Shown one piece after another: positions 17,122 to 28,744 of a DNA stretch of 64,000 nucleotides; position 1 is the stretch's first letter, and each line of letters starts with the position of its first letter. The stretch spans positions 62,001 to 126,000 of the forward strand of contig NZ_VMBP01000003.1 in NCBI RefSeq assembly GCF_007559435.1, in the 5' to 3' direction. The DNA is from Ancylobacter moscoviensis. Lineage in GTDB: Bacteria > Pseudomonadota > Alphaproteobacteria > Rhizobiales > Xanthobacteraceae. Position numbers and translations under genes: made by a program. The notes below the pieces were generated by a model. That model was not told where the DNA came from, searched no databases, and saw only the letters and a program-made list of their open reading frames with translations.

Positions 17122-19863
17122 ATGGCTACCTATGAACGCACCTACCCGCGGGGACAAGCGGTGAGCAACCGTCGCACGAGCAGGATACCGGCCAATCCTT
17201 CGATGCCCAAGTCAGCAATTCCACTCGTCGCTTCCGAACCCGCGTCTCAGACACCGCCAGCGCCTCCGGCGAAGGAAACCGCTGGCGCGAAGCCGGCCGC
17301 GGCATCCAAATCCGTGAAGGCATCGGCCGCCAAGCGCGCGCCAGCCAAGGCAGCGGGCAAGGCTGCCGGCAAGGCCTCTGCCCCCGGCTCGGTTGAGCCC
17401 AGGCTCGCGCCATCCAAGCCGAGCGCGGCGGGCAGGTCGCGGCAGGTCGCGGCAAAGTCGGCGGCCACGCCGACCGCTACCAAGCCGGCCGCTGCAAAGG
17501 CGACGGCTGCCAAGGCCACCGCCGGCAAGACACCGCCGGCCAAGACGCCGCCGGCCAAGCCGGCAGCGAAAGCGGCGACCAAGCCGACGGCGAAGATCGC
17601 GGCACCGAAGACCGCAACCTCCGGGACCGCTGCGCCGAAGGCTCCGGCGTCGAGGCGCCGTACCGGGGAAAGGCACGCCGCCTCGAACGTGCCCACGCCG
17701 ACGGCGTCCGCCCCCACGTTCCCCTCCCCGAAGACCGCCTCGGCGAAAGCCGGCAAGGCCAAGGCCCCTGCTGCGCCGGCACGAGCCGGTGCCCACGGTG
17801 CGGCCCCGGTGAAGACGTCACCCAAGACGCCCGCGCCGCCGGTCGCCCCCCCGCCTGCGACAGGCGAGGCGACAACGGCAAAGCCGGCCACCGGCAACTC
17901 CGCCGCTGCCGCCAAGCGCGCCCGCGCGGCCGCCGTCCGGCGTGGGACGACCACGCGGCGCGGCGCCACGATTCCGACGGCCGCCCCCCGTGCCCCGCTC
18001 CAGCCGCCGCCGACCCGGCCGGCACCCGCCGCCGCTCCCATGCCGGCCCCGCACGCCTCGACCACCCCCGAGGAAGCCGCACGGGCCGCGGCCGGGCCCA
18101 TCGACCTCGAGGTCTTCGCGGCCAATCTGGCGCGCATGATGGAGGAAGGCGGGCGGGCCATGGCCGCCTATCTGCGCCCGCGCGAGGACGGCCGGATCAA
18201 GGACGAGGTCGCCGAGGACCTCGCCGACGTCGCCAAGACGCTCGGCAATGTCGCGGAATACTGGCTCGCCGATCCGCAGCGGACGGTGGAGGCGCAGTCG
18301 CGGCTGATCGGCGGCTACCTGTCGCTGTGGTCCTCGGCGCTGAAGAAGCTCAGCGGCAAGAAGGCGCGCCCGGTCGTCGAGCCCGGCGCGCGCGACGGGC
18401 GCTTCGTCGACCCCGAATGGACCTCCAACCCGTTCTTCGACGCCCTCAAGCAGGCCTATCTGCTCACCGCCAACTGGGCGGAGAACATGGTCGAGGAAGC
18501 CGAGATCGAGCCGCACACCAAGCACAAGGCCGAATTCTACGTGCGCCAGATCGCCAGCGCGGTCTCGCCCTCGAACTTCGTGCTCACCAATCCCGAGCTC
18601 CTGCGCACCACGCTGGCCTCCAACGGCGCCAACCTCGTGCGCGGCATGAAGATGCTCGCCGAGGACATCGAGGCCGGCGGCGGCGACCTGAAGATCCGCC
18701 AGACCGACAACTCGAAGTTCCGGGTCGGCGAGAATCTCGCGGTGACGCCCGGCAAGGTGATCTTCCAGAACGAGCTGATGCAGCTCATCCAGTACGCGCC
18801 GCAGACCGAGACGGTGCTGGAGACGCCGGTGGTGATCATCCCGCCGTGGATCAACAAGTTCTACGTGCTCGACCTCTCCCCCGAGAAATCCTTCATCCGC
18901 TGGGCGGTGGCGAACGGGCTGACGGTGTTCATGGTGTCCTGGGTCAATCCCGGCCCCGAACTCGCCGGCAAGAGCTTCGACGACTACATGCGCGACGGCG
19001 TGCTGACCGCCTTCGAGGTCGCCAAGAAGGCCTGCGGCACCGAGCAGTTCCACGCGGTGGGCTATTGCGTCGGCGGCACCATGCTGGCGATGACGCTCGC
19101 CTGGCTGGCGGCGGCGGGCAAGGATGTCGGCGTGCGCAGCACGACCTTCCTCACCACCCAGGTCGACTTCACCTATGCGGGCGACCTGAAGGTGTTCATC
19201 GATGAGGAGCAGGTCGCCAATCTCGAACGCAAGATGCTGGAAGCCGGCGTGATGGAAGGCCGCCAGATGGCGAACGCCTTCAACATGCTGCGGGCCAACG
19301 ACCTGATCTGGCCTTATGTCGTGAACAACTACCTGAAGGGACAGGCGCCCTTCCCGTTCGACATTCTCTACTGGAACGCGGATTCGACACGCCTTCCGGC
19401 CGCTAACCACTCCTTCTATCTGCGCAATTGCTACCTCGATAACAGGCTTGCCCAGGGCAGCCTGATGTTAGCCGGCAAAATGCTAAAGCTGAAGGACATC
19501 GACATGCCGATCTACAGCGTGGCGACCCGCGAGGACCATATCGCGCCGGCCGCCTCGGTGTTCCTCGGCGTGCAGCTCTTCGGCAATTCCGGACGCTTCG
19601 TGCTGGCCGGCTCCGGCCACATCGCCGGCGTCATCAATCCGCCCGAGCGCGGCAAGTACCAGTACTGGACCGGCGGCCCGCCGACCGGCAAGCTCGACGA
19701 CTGGATCGCCAGGGCCGAGATGCATCCGGGCTCGTGGTGGCCGGACTGGCTCGACTGGATCGAACGGCAGGATGGGCGCCGCGTGCCCGGGCGCGTGCCG
19801 GGCACGGGCCCCTTCCCCGCCATCGAGGACGCGCCGGGCAGCTATGTGAAGGTGAAGGCGTGA
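17122..19863 (+). CDS. phaC: Class I poly(3-hydroxyalkanoate) synthase with long basic N-terminal extension
   Basis: 913 residues from the ATG at 17122. The GTG at 17161 and ATG at 17203 are alternatives, and the open frame back to 16816 would overlap the divergent lipoprotein. Residues 314-913 are a full class I PhaC: nucleophile Cys649 in GYCVGGT, Asp in REDHIAP, His in [12 protein letters not shown]. It polymerises (R)-3-hydroxyacyl-CoA on the granule surface. Residues 1-313 are a Lys/Ala/Pro-rich tract with many AAKP/PPAK-type repeats, then Arg-rich and Pro-rich parts, resembling H1-like or PhaF-type DNA-binding tails. Codon use there is native (Lys nearly all AAG). Typical class I synthases are about 570-620 residues, so the extension is unusual. 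Confidence 0.93.
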   Translation: MATYERTYPRGQAVSNRRTSRIPANPSMPKSAIPLVASEPASQTPPAPPAKETAGAKPAAASKSVKASAAKRAPAKAAGKAAGKASAPGSVEPRLAPSKPSAAGRSRQVAAKSAATPTATKPAAAKATAAKATAGKTPPAKTPPAKPAAKAATKPTAKIAAPKTATSGTAAPKAPASRRRTGERHAASNVPTPTASAPTFPSPKTASAKAGKAKAPAAPARAGAHGAAPVKTSPKTPAPPVAPPPATGEATTAKPATGNSAAAAKRARAAAVRRGTTTRRGATIPTAAPRAPLQPPPTRPAPAAAPMPAPHASTTPEEAARAAAGPIDLEVFAANLARMMEEGGRAMAAYLRPREDGRIKDEVAEDLADVAKTLGNVAEYWLADPQRTVEAQSRLIGGYLSLWSSALKKLSGKKARPVVEPGARDGRFVDPEWTSNPFFDALKQAYLLTANWAENMVEEAEIEPHTKHKAEFYVRQIASAVSPSNFVLTNPELLRTTLASNGANLVRGMKMLAEDIEAGGGDLKIRQTDNSKFRVGENLAVTPGKVIFQNELMQLIQYAPQTETVLETPVVIIPPWINKFYVLDLSPEKSFIRWAVANGLTVFMVSWVNPGPELAGKSFDDYMRDGVLTAFEVAKKACGTEQFHAVGYCVGGTMLAMTLAWLAAAGKDVGVRSTTFLTTQVDFTYAGDLKVFIDEEQVANLERKMLEAGVMEGRQMANAFNMLRANDLIWPYVVNNYLKGQAPFPFDILYWNADSTRLPAANHSFYLRNCYLDNRLAQGSLMLAGKMLKLKDIDMPIYSVATREDHIAPAASVFLGVQLFGNSGRFVLAGSGHIAGVINPPERGKYQYWTGGPPTGKLDDWIARAEMHPGSWWPDWLDWIERQDGRRVPGRVPGTGPFPAIEDAPGSYVKVKA

Positions 19864-20663
19864 GCCGTATTTCCGCGGCAACGCTGGTGGTGCTGGGCCT
19901 CGCCCTGCCATCGCTGGAGGGCACGCCGGCGGCCGCGGCCAGCTTCGATTGCGGCCGCGCGCGGACGCCGGACGAGCGCGCCGTCTGCGCCAGCCCCGCG
20001 CTCTCGGCGCTCGACAGCGAGATGGGCGCGCTGTGGTACGCCTATAGCCGTTTCCCGCTGCTGATGGGCGCAACCGGCGCCCGGCGGGACGACGCGCAGG
20101 CTTTCCTGACCGCGCGCGGCGCATGTGGCGCCGATGCGGCCTGCCTCGCCCGCCTCTATGCGGCGCGCATCGCCACGCTGAAGGAGCAGGTCGCCAGCGC
20201 CATCGACAATCTGGCGCGGCAGGCCGATGCCGATGCTCCGCCCGCTCCCCCGGCGCCGCAGCCGGTGATCGACCGCATCGCCGCCTTCGGCCAGCAATGC
20301 CGCGAACTCGGCGGCAGTCTGATGGGCAATGCCGCCCCCGAAACCATGACCGGCGACCTCGATCGTGACAGCAGGCCCGACTACGTGCTGAACAGCGCCA
20401 ACCTGCGCTGCGAAGGCGCGGCCACCGCCTTCTGCGCCAATGACGGCTGCACGGTCGCCGTCGCCCTGTCGAGCGCCGGCTACGCGCCGCTCGACCTGCG
20501 CGGGGCGAACCCGACGCTGGCGCAGGAGGGCGATGCCACCACGCTCGCGCTTTGGGTCGATCGCTTCACGTGTGACGGCGCCAAGCCGGGCGACGCCTGC
20601 TGGAGCACGTGGCGATGGGACGGCTCGACTCTCAAGGCGAGCCTCGCCGTCCATCCGCAGTGA
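19860..20663 (+). CDS. Exported protein with LprI-like N-terminal domain
   Basis: 267 residues from the GTG at 19860, which overlaps the phaC TGA (GTGA), indicating translational coupling. A signal peptide ([23 protein letters not shown]) is followed by [36 protein letters not shown], the Cys-containing LprI/DUF1311 pattern of periplasmic lysozyme-inhibitor-like proteins. After a Pro-rich linker comes a second region with several Cys ([44 protein letters not shown]) that I do not recognise. A periplasmic protein coupled to PHA synthase is unexpected. Confidence 0.75.
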   Translation: MSRISAATLVVLGLALPSLEGTPAAAASFDCGRARTPDERAVCASPALSALDSEMGALWYAYSRFPLLMGATGARRDDAQAFLTARGACGADAACLARLYAARIATLKEQVASAIDNLARQADADAPPAPPAPQPVIDRIAAFGQQCRELGGSLMGNAAPETMTGDLDRDSRPDYVLNSANLRCEGAATAFCANDGCTVAVALSSAGYAPLDLRGANPTLAQEGDATTLALWVDRFTCDGAKPGDACWSTWRWDGSTLKASLAVHPQ

Positions 20664-20681
20664 GCGGCCGGGAATGAACGC

Positions 20682-21737
20682 TCAGGGGAAGAGAGCGATC
20701 TGCTCCAGCCCCAGCGTCTCGGGATAGCCGAGCACGAGGTTCATGTTCTGCACCGCCTGGCCGGAAGCGCCCTTCACCAGATTGTCGGTCGTCGCGATGA
20801 CGATGACGCGGTCGGGCGCGCGGTCCTGGATCACGCCGATGAAGGCCATGTTGGAACCCTTCACGAAGCGCGACTGCGGAACCTGGCCCAGCGGCAGGAC
20901 GTGGACGAAGGGTTGCCCCTTGTAGAAGTCGGCCAGGACGCGATGGACGCCCTGCGCGCCGACGCCCGCTCCGGTCTTCAGATAGATCGTCGCGTAGATG
21001 CCGCGACTCATCGGGATGAGGTGCGGGGTAAAGCTCGGCACGATGCTGCGGCCGGCGGCCTTGGAGAATTCCTGGTCGAGCTCCGCCATGTGGCGATGGC
21101 TTCCCACGCCATAGGCGTGCATGCCATCCGTCACCTCGGCGTAGAGCAGCGATTCCTTGGCGGAGCGGCCGGCGCCGGTGACACCGCTCTTGGCATCGAT
21201 GACGATCTGCTCGGGGTCGATGGCGCCGGCTTCGATCAGTGGCACCACCGGCAGGATGGCGGTCGTGGTATAGCAGCCGGGATTGGCGACCAGCCGGGCC
21301 TTGCGGATATCGTCCCGGTACAGCTCGACGACGCCGTAGACGGCCTCCTGCTGGAGCTCCAGAGCCTGATGCGGATGGCCGTACCAGCGCTCATAGGCGC
21401 CGTCGTCGCGCAGCCGGAAGTCCGCCGAGAGATCGACGACCTTCACATGCGGCGCGGTCTCGAAGACCTTCTTGATCACCAGCTGGGTGGTGCCGTGCGG
21501 CAGCGCGCAGAAGACGAGATCGACGTCCTTCCACGCCACCTCCTCGATGGTGATCAGCTTCGGCAGCGCGAAGGGCGCGAATTGCGGGAACACGTCCGCC
21601 ACCGCCTGCCCCGCCTTGCGGTCGGCGGTGAGGGCGACGATCTCCACGCGCGGATGGCGCAGCAGCAGGCGCAGCAACTCCGAGCCGGTGTAGCCCGAGG
21701 CCCCGAGGATGGCGATCCGCGCCTTGCTCTCCGTCAT
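20682..21737 (-). CDS. argC: N-acetyl-gamma-glutamyl-phosphate reductase
   Basis: 351 residues from the ATG at 21737. The Rossmann motif IAILGASGYTGSELLRLL is N-terminal and the catalytic Cys is in VANPGCYTTTAILP. HRHMAELDQEF carries the active-site His. It reduces N-acetylglutamyl phosphate to the semialdehyde, the third step of arginine synthesis. It stands alone, converging on the LprI-like gene and divergent from parE. Confidence 0.96.
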   Translation of the reverse strand: MTESKARIAILGASGYTGSELLRLLLRHPRVEIVALTADRKAGQAVADVFPQFAPFALPKLITIEEVAWKDVDLVFCALPHGTTQLVIKKVFETAPHVKVVDLSADFRLRDDGAYERWYGHPHQALELQQEAVYGVVELYRDDIRKARLVANPGCYTTTAILPVVPLIEAGAIDPEQIVIDAKSGVTGAGRSAKESLLYAEVTDGMHAYGVGSHRHMAELDQEFSKAAGRSIVPSFTPHLIPMSRGIYATIYLKTGAGVGAQGVHRVLADFYKGQPFVHVLPLGQVPQSRFVKGSNMAFIGVIQDRAPDRVIVIATTDNLVKGASGQAVQNMNLVLGYPETLGLEQIALFP

Positions 21738-21914
21738 GGTGGCATTCCTTCCTGCCGGCGCGGCCCGCCACGATGGCGGCCTGCGCGCATGGACGTGCGC
21801 CATTACACCTTATGCATGTCCGGCGGAAGACGGCCGCACATGCACAAACGCATGATGCCCCTGCATCGCCGCCCCGCTATGTTCACGGAGCGTTCCGGTT
21901 TAGGCTGACGCCTG

Positions 21915-21928
21915 CCATAGTGCTATGG
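21915..21928. other. Short inverted repeat upstream of parE
   Basis: CCATAG-TG-CTATGG, 6-bp arms, 44 nt before the parE ATG and in its probable promoter/leader. It may be an operator, but arms this short arise by chance. Confidence 0.3.
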
Positions 21929-21971
21929 ACATCGAATCATTTTCCAAGAGATCCGAGCCAAACCCTCGCCC

Positions 21972-24017
<2,046 letters not shown>

Positions 24018-24041
24018 GGCAGGGACGCTGCCCGCCCCCGT

Positions 24042-25820
24042 TCAGCTGGACGGGGCCTGTGCGTAGTGCCGGTCGAGTATGGCCTGGATCTGCGCCTTGT
24101 AGCGCTCACGCGCGACGATCTTGGCGACCTCGCGCACCTGACGGCCACTGCTGAGCTTCATCTCCTCCGTCGCCCCGCTCCAGACCCCCTGCGGGTGCTG
24201 GCGATAGACGCTCATCGGCTGGTTCAGGTAGCCGATGGCGCCGAAGCGGTCGAGGTAGAAGGCGAGCCCCATCTCGCTCAGCCGGTGCCGGAACAGCACG
24301 TTGGGCAGCGCCTTCATCAGGTCGCTGCGGAACATGCAGCTGGACAGGTTAGCGATGAGGTTCAGGCTCGGATCGGCGAGGAAATCGGCGGCGTCCAGCT
24401 TGTTCTTGCGCAGGCGATCCTGCCGCTCCAGCGTCGAGTGCCGCCACTTGCCGGGCGTCTTCACCTCGATCTTGGAGAACACCATCGAGCAATCGGGATT
24501 GGCATCGAGGAACGCCACCTGCTTGGCGATCTTGTCGCGGTCGCTCCAGTAGTCGTCCCCCTCCAGAACGGCGAGATAGGCGCCGCCGGCCGACGCGAAG
24601 CCTCGGCGGAAATTGCCGGAGATGCCGCGATTGACGCCGTCGCCGATCGAACGCATCCGCCATTTGTGCTTTTCGCAGTAGTCGCGGACGATGTCAGCGG
24701 TGCCGTCGGTCGAACCGTCATCGGCGACCACGATGTCATGATAGAAATCGCCGCGCTGCGCCAGCACGCTCTCCATCGCCTCGGCGATGAAATTCGCCTG
24801 ATTGTAGCAGACGATCAGGCTGGTCACAGTCGGGCAGACATTGTAGCGCCGCAGCACGCGAACCATCGGCAGGGAGACGGGCTCGCGGTCGGTGATGCGG
24901 CCAAGCCCACCCGCGTTTCGGTCCCGATAGGTCATCAGCACCTCGCCGACATAGACCGGCGGGTAGCGGTGCACGTATTTGAGGATCAGGTCCCAGTCGA
25001 CCAGCCGGCGCAGGCTGATGTCGAAGCCGCCAAGCTCGGTGAAGCAGGTGGCGTGGTGGATGAAGACCCCGAGGTCGATATAGTTGCTGCGCCGCAGCTC
25101 CTCGAGATCGAAGGGCCGCCCGACGGCGCGCGGCACGCTCTCCTGCAGGAAGCGCGCGTAGAAGGTCAGCGTGCCGTCATGCACCACGATGCGGCGGGCG
25201 AAGGCATCGAGGAAGCGCGGCGACACCACATTGTCGGAATCGACATAGGCGATCCAGGGATTGCGCGCCGCCAGCAGCCCGGCGTTGCGGGCGGCCGACA
25301 CGCCGAGATTGCGCGAAAAGCGGATGTAGACGATGCGCCCTTCCGCCAGCTCGGCGGCATAGCGCTCGCGCACGAGGTCCTCGGTGCCATCGGTGGAGCC
25401 GTCGTCGACGATGATCAGCTCGAATTTGCGATGCGTCTGGGCGAGGATGGAACGGATCGCGTCGTCGATGATGCCGGCGCGGTTGAAGCTCGCGAGGATG
25501 ACCGAGAAGGCGACCTCGTCGGCCGCCGTGTCGGTCCACTCCAGCGCCCGGATGGCGCGTCCCTCGTCTCGCCCCCAGCGGGCATAGTGCAGCAGCGGAT
25601 TGACGCCGGCCTCCGCCACGTCGGGGTGAGCGGAAAGGTAGAACGAGCCGTCGAAGTAGGGCGACGGATGGTGGCCTTCGCGCCAGCCGCTCAGGAGATA
25701 GTGTTCAAGAGGACGCGCACGCGATCCCGCGACATCAGGATGTTCCTCCAGATACCAGGCGGTATCGAACAACCCTGTCTGCTCGACGCACTCGACATCA
25801 TCGCTCTTCGGTCGGCTCAT
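24042..25820 (-). CDS. Tandem family 2 glycosyltransferase with N-terminal repeats
   Basis: 592 residues from the ATG at 25820. Residues 15-80 carry two short similar units (FDTAWYLEEHPDVA..PLEHYLLSGWREG and FDGSFYLSAHPDVA..PLLHYARWGRDEG), known from cell-surface glycosyltransferases. Two GT-A/GT2 domains follow. The first has FSVILASFNRAGIIDDAI and VDDGSTDGTEDL, the second TSLIVCYNQANFIAEAM, VADDGSTDGTADI and LEGDDYWSDRDK, where the Asp pairs bind nucleotide sugar and metal. No membrane segment is evident. It probably adds two sugars to a surface polysaccharide; the acceptor is unknown. It ends 24 nt from parE, convergently. Confidence 0.88.
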   Translation of the reverse strand: MSRPKSDDVECVEQTGLFDTAWYLEEHPDVAGSRARPLEHYLLSGWREGHHPSPYFDGSFYLSAHPDVAEAGVNPLLHYARWGRDEGRAIRALEWTDTAADEVAFSVILASFNRAGIIDDAIRSILAQTHRKFELIIVDDGSTDGTEDLVRERYAAELAEGRIVYIRFSRNLGVSAARNAGLLAARNPWIAYVDSDNVVSPRFLDAFARRIVVHDGTLTFYARFLQESVPRAVGRPFDLEELRRSNYIDLGVFIHHATCFTELGGFDISLRRLVDWDLILKYVHRYPPVYVGEVLMTYRDRNAGGLGRITDREPVSLPMVRVLRRYNVCPTVTSLIVCYNQANFIAEAMESVLAQRGDFYHDIVVADDGSTDGTADIVRDYCEKHKWRMRSIGDGVNRGISGNFRRGFASAGGAYLAVLEGDDYWSDRDKIAKQVAFLDANPDCSMVFSKIEVKTPGKWRHSTLERQDRLRKNKLDAADFLADPSLNLIANLSSCMFRSDLMKALPNVLFRHRLSEMGLAFYLDRFGAIGYLNQPMSVYRQHPQGVWSGATEEMKLSSGRQVREVAKIVARERYKAQIQAILDRHYAQAPSS

Positions 25821-25889
25821 TCGCGCGTCGTACCTTGGCTCACCCCTGTCCGGCAAACCCAAACCTAGCGGAAGCCGCTGAATAGAGCG

Positions 25890-26522
25890 TCAACGTCGCT
25901 CAAAGGCAATACGCGCGGCAAGCGCCAGGAACACCACACCAGTGAAACGCTGGAAGAGGGCAGCAATGCGCCGGCGGCTCCACAACCATCCGCCGATCGT
26001 GCCCGCGAAACCACCGACGAGGCTGTTGATCACCGTGCCGCCGATGTTCAGCACCGTGCCCAGCAGCATGAACTGGACGAAGGTGCTGCCGCGCGCCGGA
26101 TCGACGAATTGTGGCAGGAACGCCAGGACGAAAATCGCGACCTTGGGGTTCAGCAGGCTCACCAGCACCGCTTCGCGCCACGCCCGCGCGGCGGAGCGGA
26201 CGGGCTGCGCCGCATCGGGCGCCGGCAGCGTCGCCGAGCCGCGAAACGCCTGGAAGGCGAGGAAGACGAGATAGGCGACGCCCGCCCAGCGTATCGCCTC
26301 GAAGGCGCCGGGGTGGGTCGCGATGAGCGCCGCCAGCCCGACCGCCGCCGCCAGCGTGTGCAGGAACACGCCCGTCGCGATGCCGAAACTCGCCGCGACA
26401 CCGGCCCGCGCGCCCGAGCGCATGCCCTGGCCGAGGCAGAACAGCATGTCGTTGCCGGGCGTGAGGTTGAGCGCCAGTGCCGCCGGGGCGAAGACGAGAA
26501 GGGTCTCGAAGGGGATGAGCAT
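25890..26522 (-). CDS. LysE family amino-acid exporter
   Basis: 210 residues with six hydrophobic segments. The N-terminal motif is LALNLTPGNDMLFCLGQGMRSG, close to the NxxPGPD/N signature of LysE/RhtB exporters, followed by GVAASFGIATGVFLHTLAAAVGL and LSLLNPKVAIFVLAFLPQFVDP. These inner-membrane proteins export amino acids or homoserine lactone; the substrate is not evident. It starts 6 nt after the GreA/B gene, so the two are probably cotranscribed. Confidence 0.9.
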   Translation of the reverse strand: MLIPFETLLVFAPAALALNLTPGNDMLFCLGQGMRSGARAGVAASFGIATGVFLHTLAAAVGLAALIATHPGAFEAIRWAGVAYLVFLAFQAFRGSATLPAPDAAQPVRSAARAWREAVLVSLLNPKVAIFVLAFLPQFVDPARGSTFVQFMLLGTVLNIGGTVINSLVGGFAGTIGGWLWSRRRIAALFQRFTGVVFLALAARIAFERR

Positions 26523-26528
26523 CGGCGC

Positions 26529-27005
26529 TCAGAAGGCCTCGGGCTGCGGATCCACGGCGACGATCTCCATCGTGCCGCCGGGAAGGCTCACCTCGTCGCC
26601 GGTCCACTTGCCCATGAGGGCGCGCGCCACCGGCGAGACCCAGGCGATGCGCCCTTCCTTCGGGTCGGCCTCGTCCTCCCCGACGATGCGGAAGCGGCGC
26701 TGCCGGCCATTCCCGTCCTCGAGCGTCACCGCCATGCCGAAGGTAACGGCCTCGCCGTCCTGCGGCGGGTCGACCGGCTCGGCATTGGCCCGCCGCGCCG
26801 ACCAGTAGCGCAACTCCCGCGAGGCCTGCGCGACGCCGTCGCGGTCTCCCCGCGCGCCGGCGGCGGCGAGCGCCTCGCGCTGGCGCGCGGCCTCGGCTTC
26901 GATCAGCGCCAGACCGCGCCGGGTGACGAGATTCCGGTTCGCGCTGACGGGCCGCTCGGGCAGCGTATCGGCGCCGCTGTCTTCCTTCACGAATGCCCGG
27001 CTCAT
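26529..27005 (-). CDS. GreA/GreB family transcription elongation factor
   Basis: 158 residues from the ATG at 27005. The N-terminus MSRAFVKED is a hallmark of alphaproteobacterial GreB-like proteins. Next come LVTRRGLALIEAEAARQREAL and RELRYWSARRANAEPVDPP, the N-terminal coiled coil, then the C-terminal FKBP-like domain (FRIVGEDEADPKEGRIAWVSPVARALMGKWTGDEV). Gre factors enter the RNA polymerase secondary channel and stimulate cleavage of backtracked RNA. The tip of this coiled coil is short, as in Rnk/GreB-like variants, so function may be modified. Confidence 0.88.
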   Translation of the reverse strand: MSRAFVKEDSGADTLPERPVSANRNLVTRRGLALIEAEAARQREALAAAGARGDRDGVAQASRELRYWSARRANAEPVDPPQDGEAVTFGMAVTLEDGNGRQRRFRIVGEDEADPKEGRIAWVSPVARALMGKWTGDEVSLPGGTMEIVAVDPQPEAF

Positions 27006-27078
27006 CGCGCGACCTGCCTTCCTGCACCGCTTACCGGGCCGGAATGCACCGTGGAACCCTTGAAAGCGGCGAAACTCG

Positions 27079-27112
27079 TTGACTTTGCGGGCGTTGCGCC
27101 TATGGTGCAACG
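27079..27112 (+). promoter_or_regulatory. Sigma70-like promoter with inverted repeat for the helicase gene
   Basis: TTGACT (27079-27084), 16 bp, TATGGT (27101-27106). An inverted repeat CGTTGC/GCAACG (arms 27092-27097 and 27107-27112) brackets the -10 box. That would give a leader of about 110 nt before the ATG at 27224. Confidence 0.5.
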
Positions 27113-27223
27113 CGTCGTCCGATCATATCCGACCGATGCGCGCCGCGCGACGACGAAGCAGCCATCCCCGGTCACGGCTCGTGGGAATTGGCCAGCGGTG
27201 CGTGGCCGTAGAATTGACCCCAG

Positions 27224-28744
27224 ATGCCTTTTAACGAACTGGGCCTGAGCGACAAGGTGCTCTCGGCCGTCGCCGATGCAGGTTACACCGAGCCGACGCC
27301 GATCCAGGCGCAGGCGATTCCGCACGTGCTCGCCCGCCGCGATGTACTGGGCCTGGCGCAGACCGGCACCGGCAAAACCGCGGCCTTCACGCTGCCGATG
27401 CTCACCTTGCTGGAGCAGGGTCGCGCCAGGGCGCGCATGCCGCGCACGCTGATCCTCGAACCGACGCGCGAACTCGCCGCGCAGGTCGAAGAGAACTTCG
27501 TCAAGTACGGCAAGAATCACAAGCTGAACGTCGCCCTGCTGATCGGCGGCGTCTCCTTCGGGGATCAGGACGCCAAGCTGCTGCGCGGCGTCGACGTTCT
27601 GATCGCCACGCCGGGCCGCCTGCTCGATCACGTCGAGCGCGGGCGCCTGCTGCTCTCCGGCATCGAGATCCTCGTCATCGACGAGGCCGACCGCATGCTG
27701 GACATGGGCTTCATCCCGGACATCGAGCGCGTCTGCAAGCTGGTGCCGTTCACCCGGCAGACGCTGTTCTTCTCGGCCACCATGCCGCCGGAAATCCAGC
27801 GGCTGGTCTCGCAGTTCCTGTCGAACCCTGTGCAGATCGAGGCCTCGCGCCCGTCCTCCACCGCCTCGACCATCACCCAACTCCTCGTCGCCTCCGGCAA
27901 GGAGGACTACGAGAAGCGCGAGACGCTGCGCACGCTCATCAACGGTTCCGAGAACCTGCAGAACGGCATCATCTTCTGCAACCGCAAGCGCGACGTCGCG
28001 GTTGTGCACAAGTCGCTGCAGCGTCACGGCTTCAAGGTGGTGGCCCTGCATGGCGACATGGATCAGCGCTCGCGCATGCAGGCGCTCGACGCCTTCCGCA
28101 CCGGCGAGGCGAACCTGCTGGTCGCCTCGGACGTGGCCGCGCGCGGCCTCGACATTCCCGCGGTGAGCCACGTCTTCAACTACGACACCCCGCACCACGC
28201 GGAGGACTACGTCCACCGCATCGGCCGCACGGGCCGCGCCGGCCGCGCGGGTGTCGCCTACACGATCGTCACCCCCTCCGATTCCAAGTCGCTGGCCGCC
28301 ATCGAAAAGCTGATCGGCCGCGCCATCGACTGGAAGGAAGGCTCCTCGCTCGACACCCTGCCCGCCTCCGAGCCGCGTTCGCGCGGCGGTCGCGACAAGG
28401 AAAAGCGCGGCGGCAGGGAAGAACGCCGTGGCGCCCGTCCCGCGCGTCGCCGCGACGGTGCCGAGAGGGTTGCCGTCGTCGACGAGCCCGAGGAAGCCGT
28501 CGTGGCCGCGCCGGCCGCCGTCCCGGCGGCGAAGCCGGCACGGCGCCGCAAGGATGCCGAGCCCTCTCAGGGCACCACCGCGAATCCGCGCGAGCGCAAG
28601 GAGAAGGCCCCGCCGGCACCGCCCCGCGCGCCGGTTACGCCTCTCACCCACCGCCGCAGCGAGCGCGCGCCGGTGGACGAGCCGGCGGATACCTCGCACC
28701 TGCCGGCCTTCCTGCTGCGCCCGGTGAAGATCAAGGCAGGCTGA
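27224..28744 (+). CDS. DEAD-box ATP-dependent RNA helicase (RhlE-like)
   Basis: 506 residues. Motifs in order: F and Q motif (GYTEPTPIQAQAIP), Walker A AQTGTGKT near residues 45-52, PTRELA, TPGRLLDH, DEAD in VIDEADRMLDMGF, SAT in FFSATMP, then ARGLDIP and HRIGRTGRAGR of the second RecA domain. The last 120 residues are Arg/Lys/Ala/Pro-rich and end in HLPAFLLRPVKIKAG. It remodels RNA in ribosome assembly or in the degradosome with RNase E. The ATG has no good Shine-Dalgarno. The leader is about 110 nt, a feature shared with other cold- or self-regulated helicase genes. Confidence 0.93.
   Translation: MPFNELGLSDKVLSAVADAGYTEPTPIQAQAIPHVLARRDVLGLAQTGTGKTAAFTLPMLTLLEQGRARARMPRTLILEPTRELAAQVEENFVKYGKNHKLNVALLIGGVSFGDQDAKLLRGVDVLIATPGRLLDHVERGRLLLSGIEILVIDEADRMLDMGFIPDIERVCKLVPFTRQTLFFSATMPPEIQRLVSQFLSNPVQIEASRPSSTASTITQLLVASGKEDYEKRETLRTLINGSENLQNGIIFCNRKRDVAVVHKSLQRHGFKVVALHGDMDQRSRMQALDAFRTGEANLLVASDVAARGLDIPAVSHVFNYDTPHHAEDYVHRIGRTGRAGRAGVAYTIVTPSDSKSLAAIEKLIGRAIDWKEGSSLDTLPASEPRSRGGRDKEKRGGREERRGARPARRRDGAERVAVVDEPEEAVVAAPAAVPAAKPARRRKDAEPSQGTTANPRERKEKAPPAPPRAPVTPLTHRRSERAPVDEPADTSHLPAFLLRPVKIKAG

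Noticed and set aside
17250-18160. Long minus-strand frames opposite the PhaC extension
   Set aside because: Gly/Ala/Arg-rich complement of the low-complexity repeats; the plus frame has the coherent codon pattern and joins the catalytic core.
24018-24060. CCCCGT/ACGGGG hairpin between parE and the glycosyltransferase gene as terminator
   Set aside because: It lies mostly inside the glycosyltransferase coding end and has no T-run.
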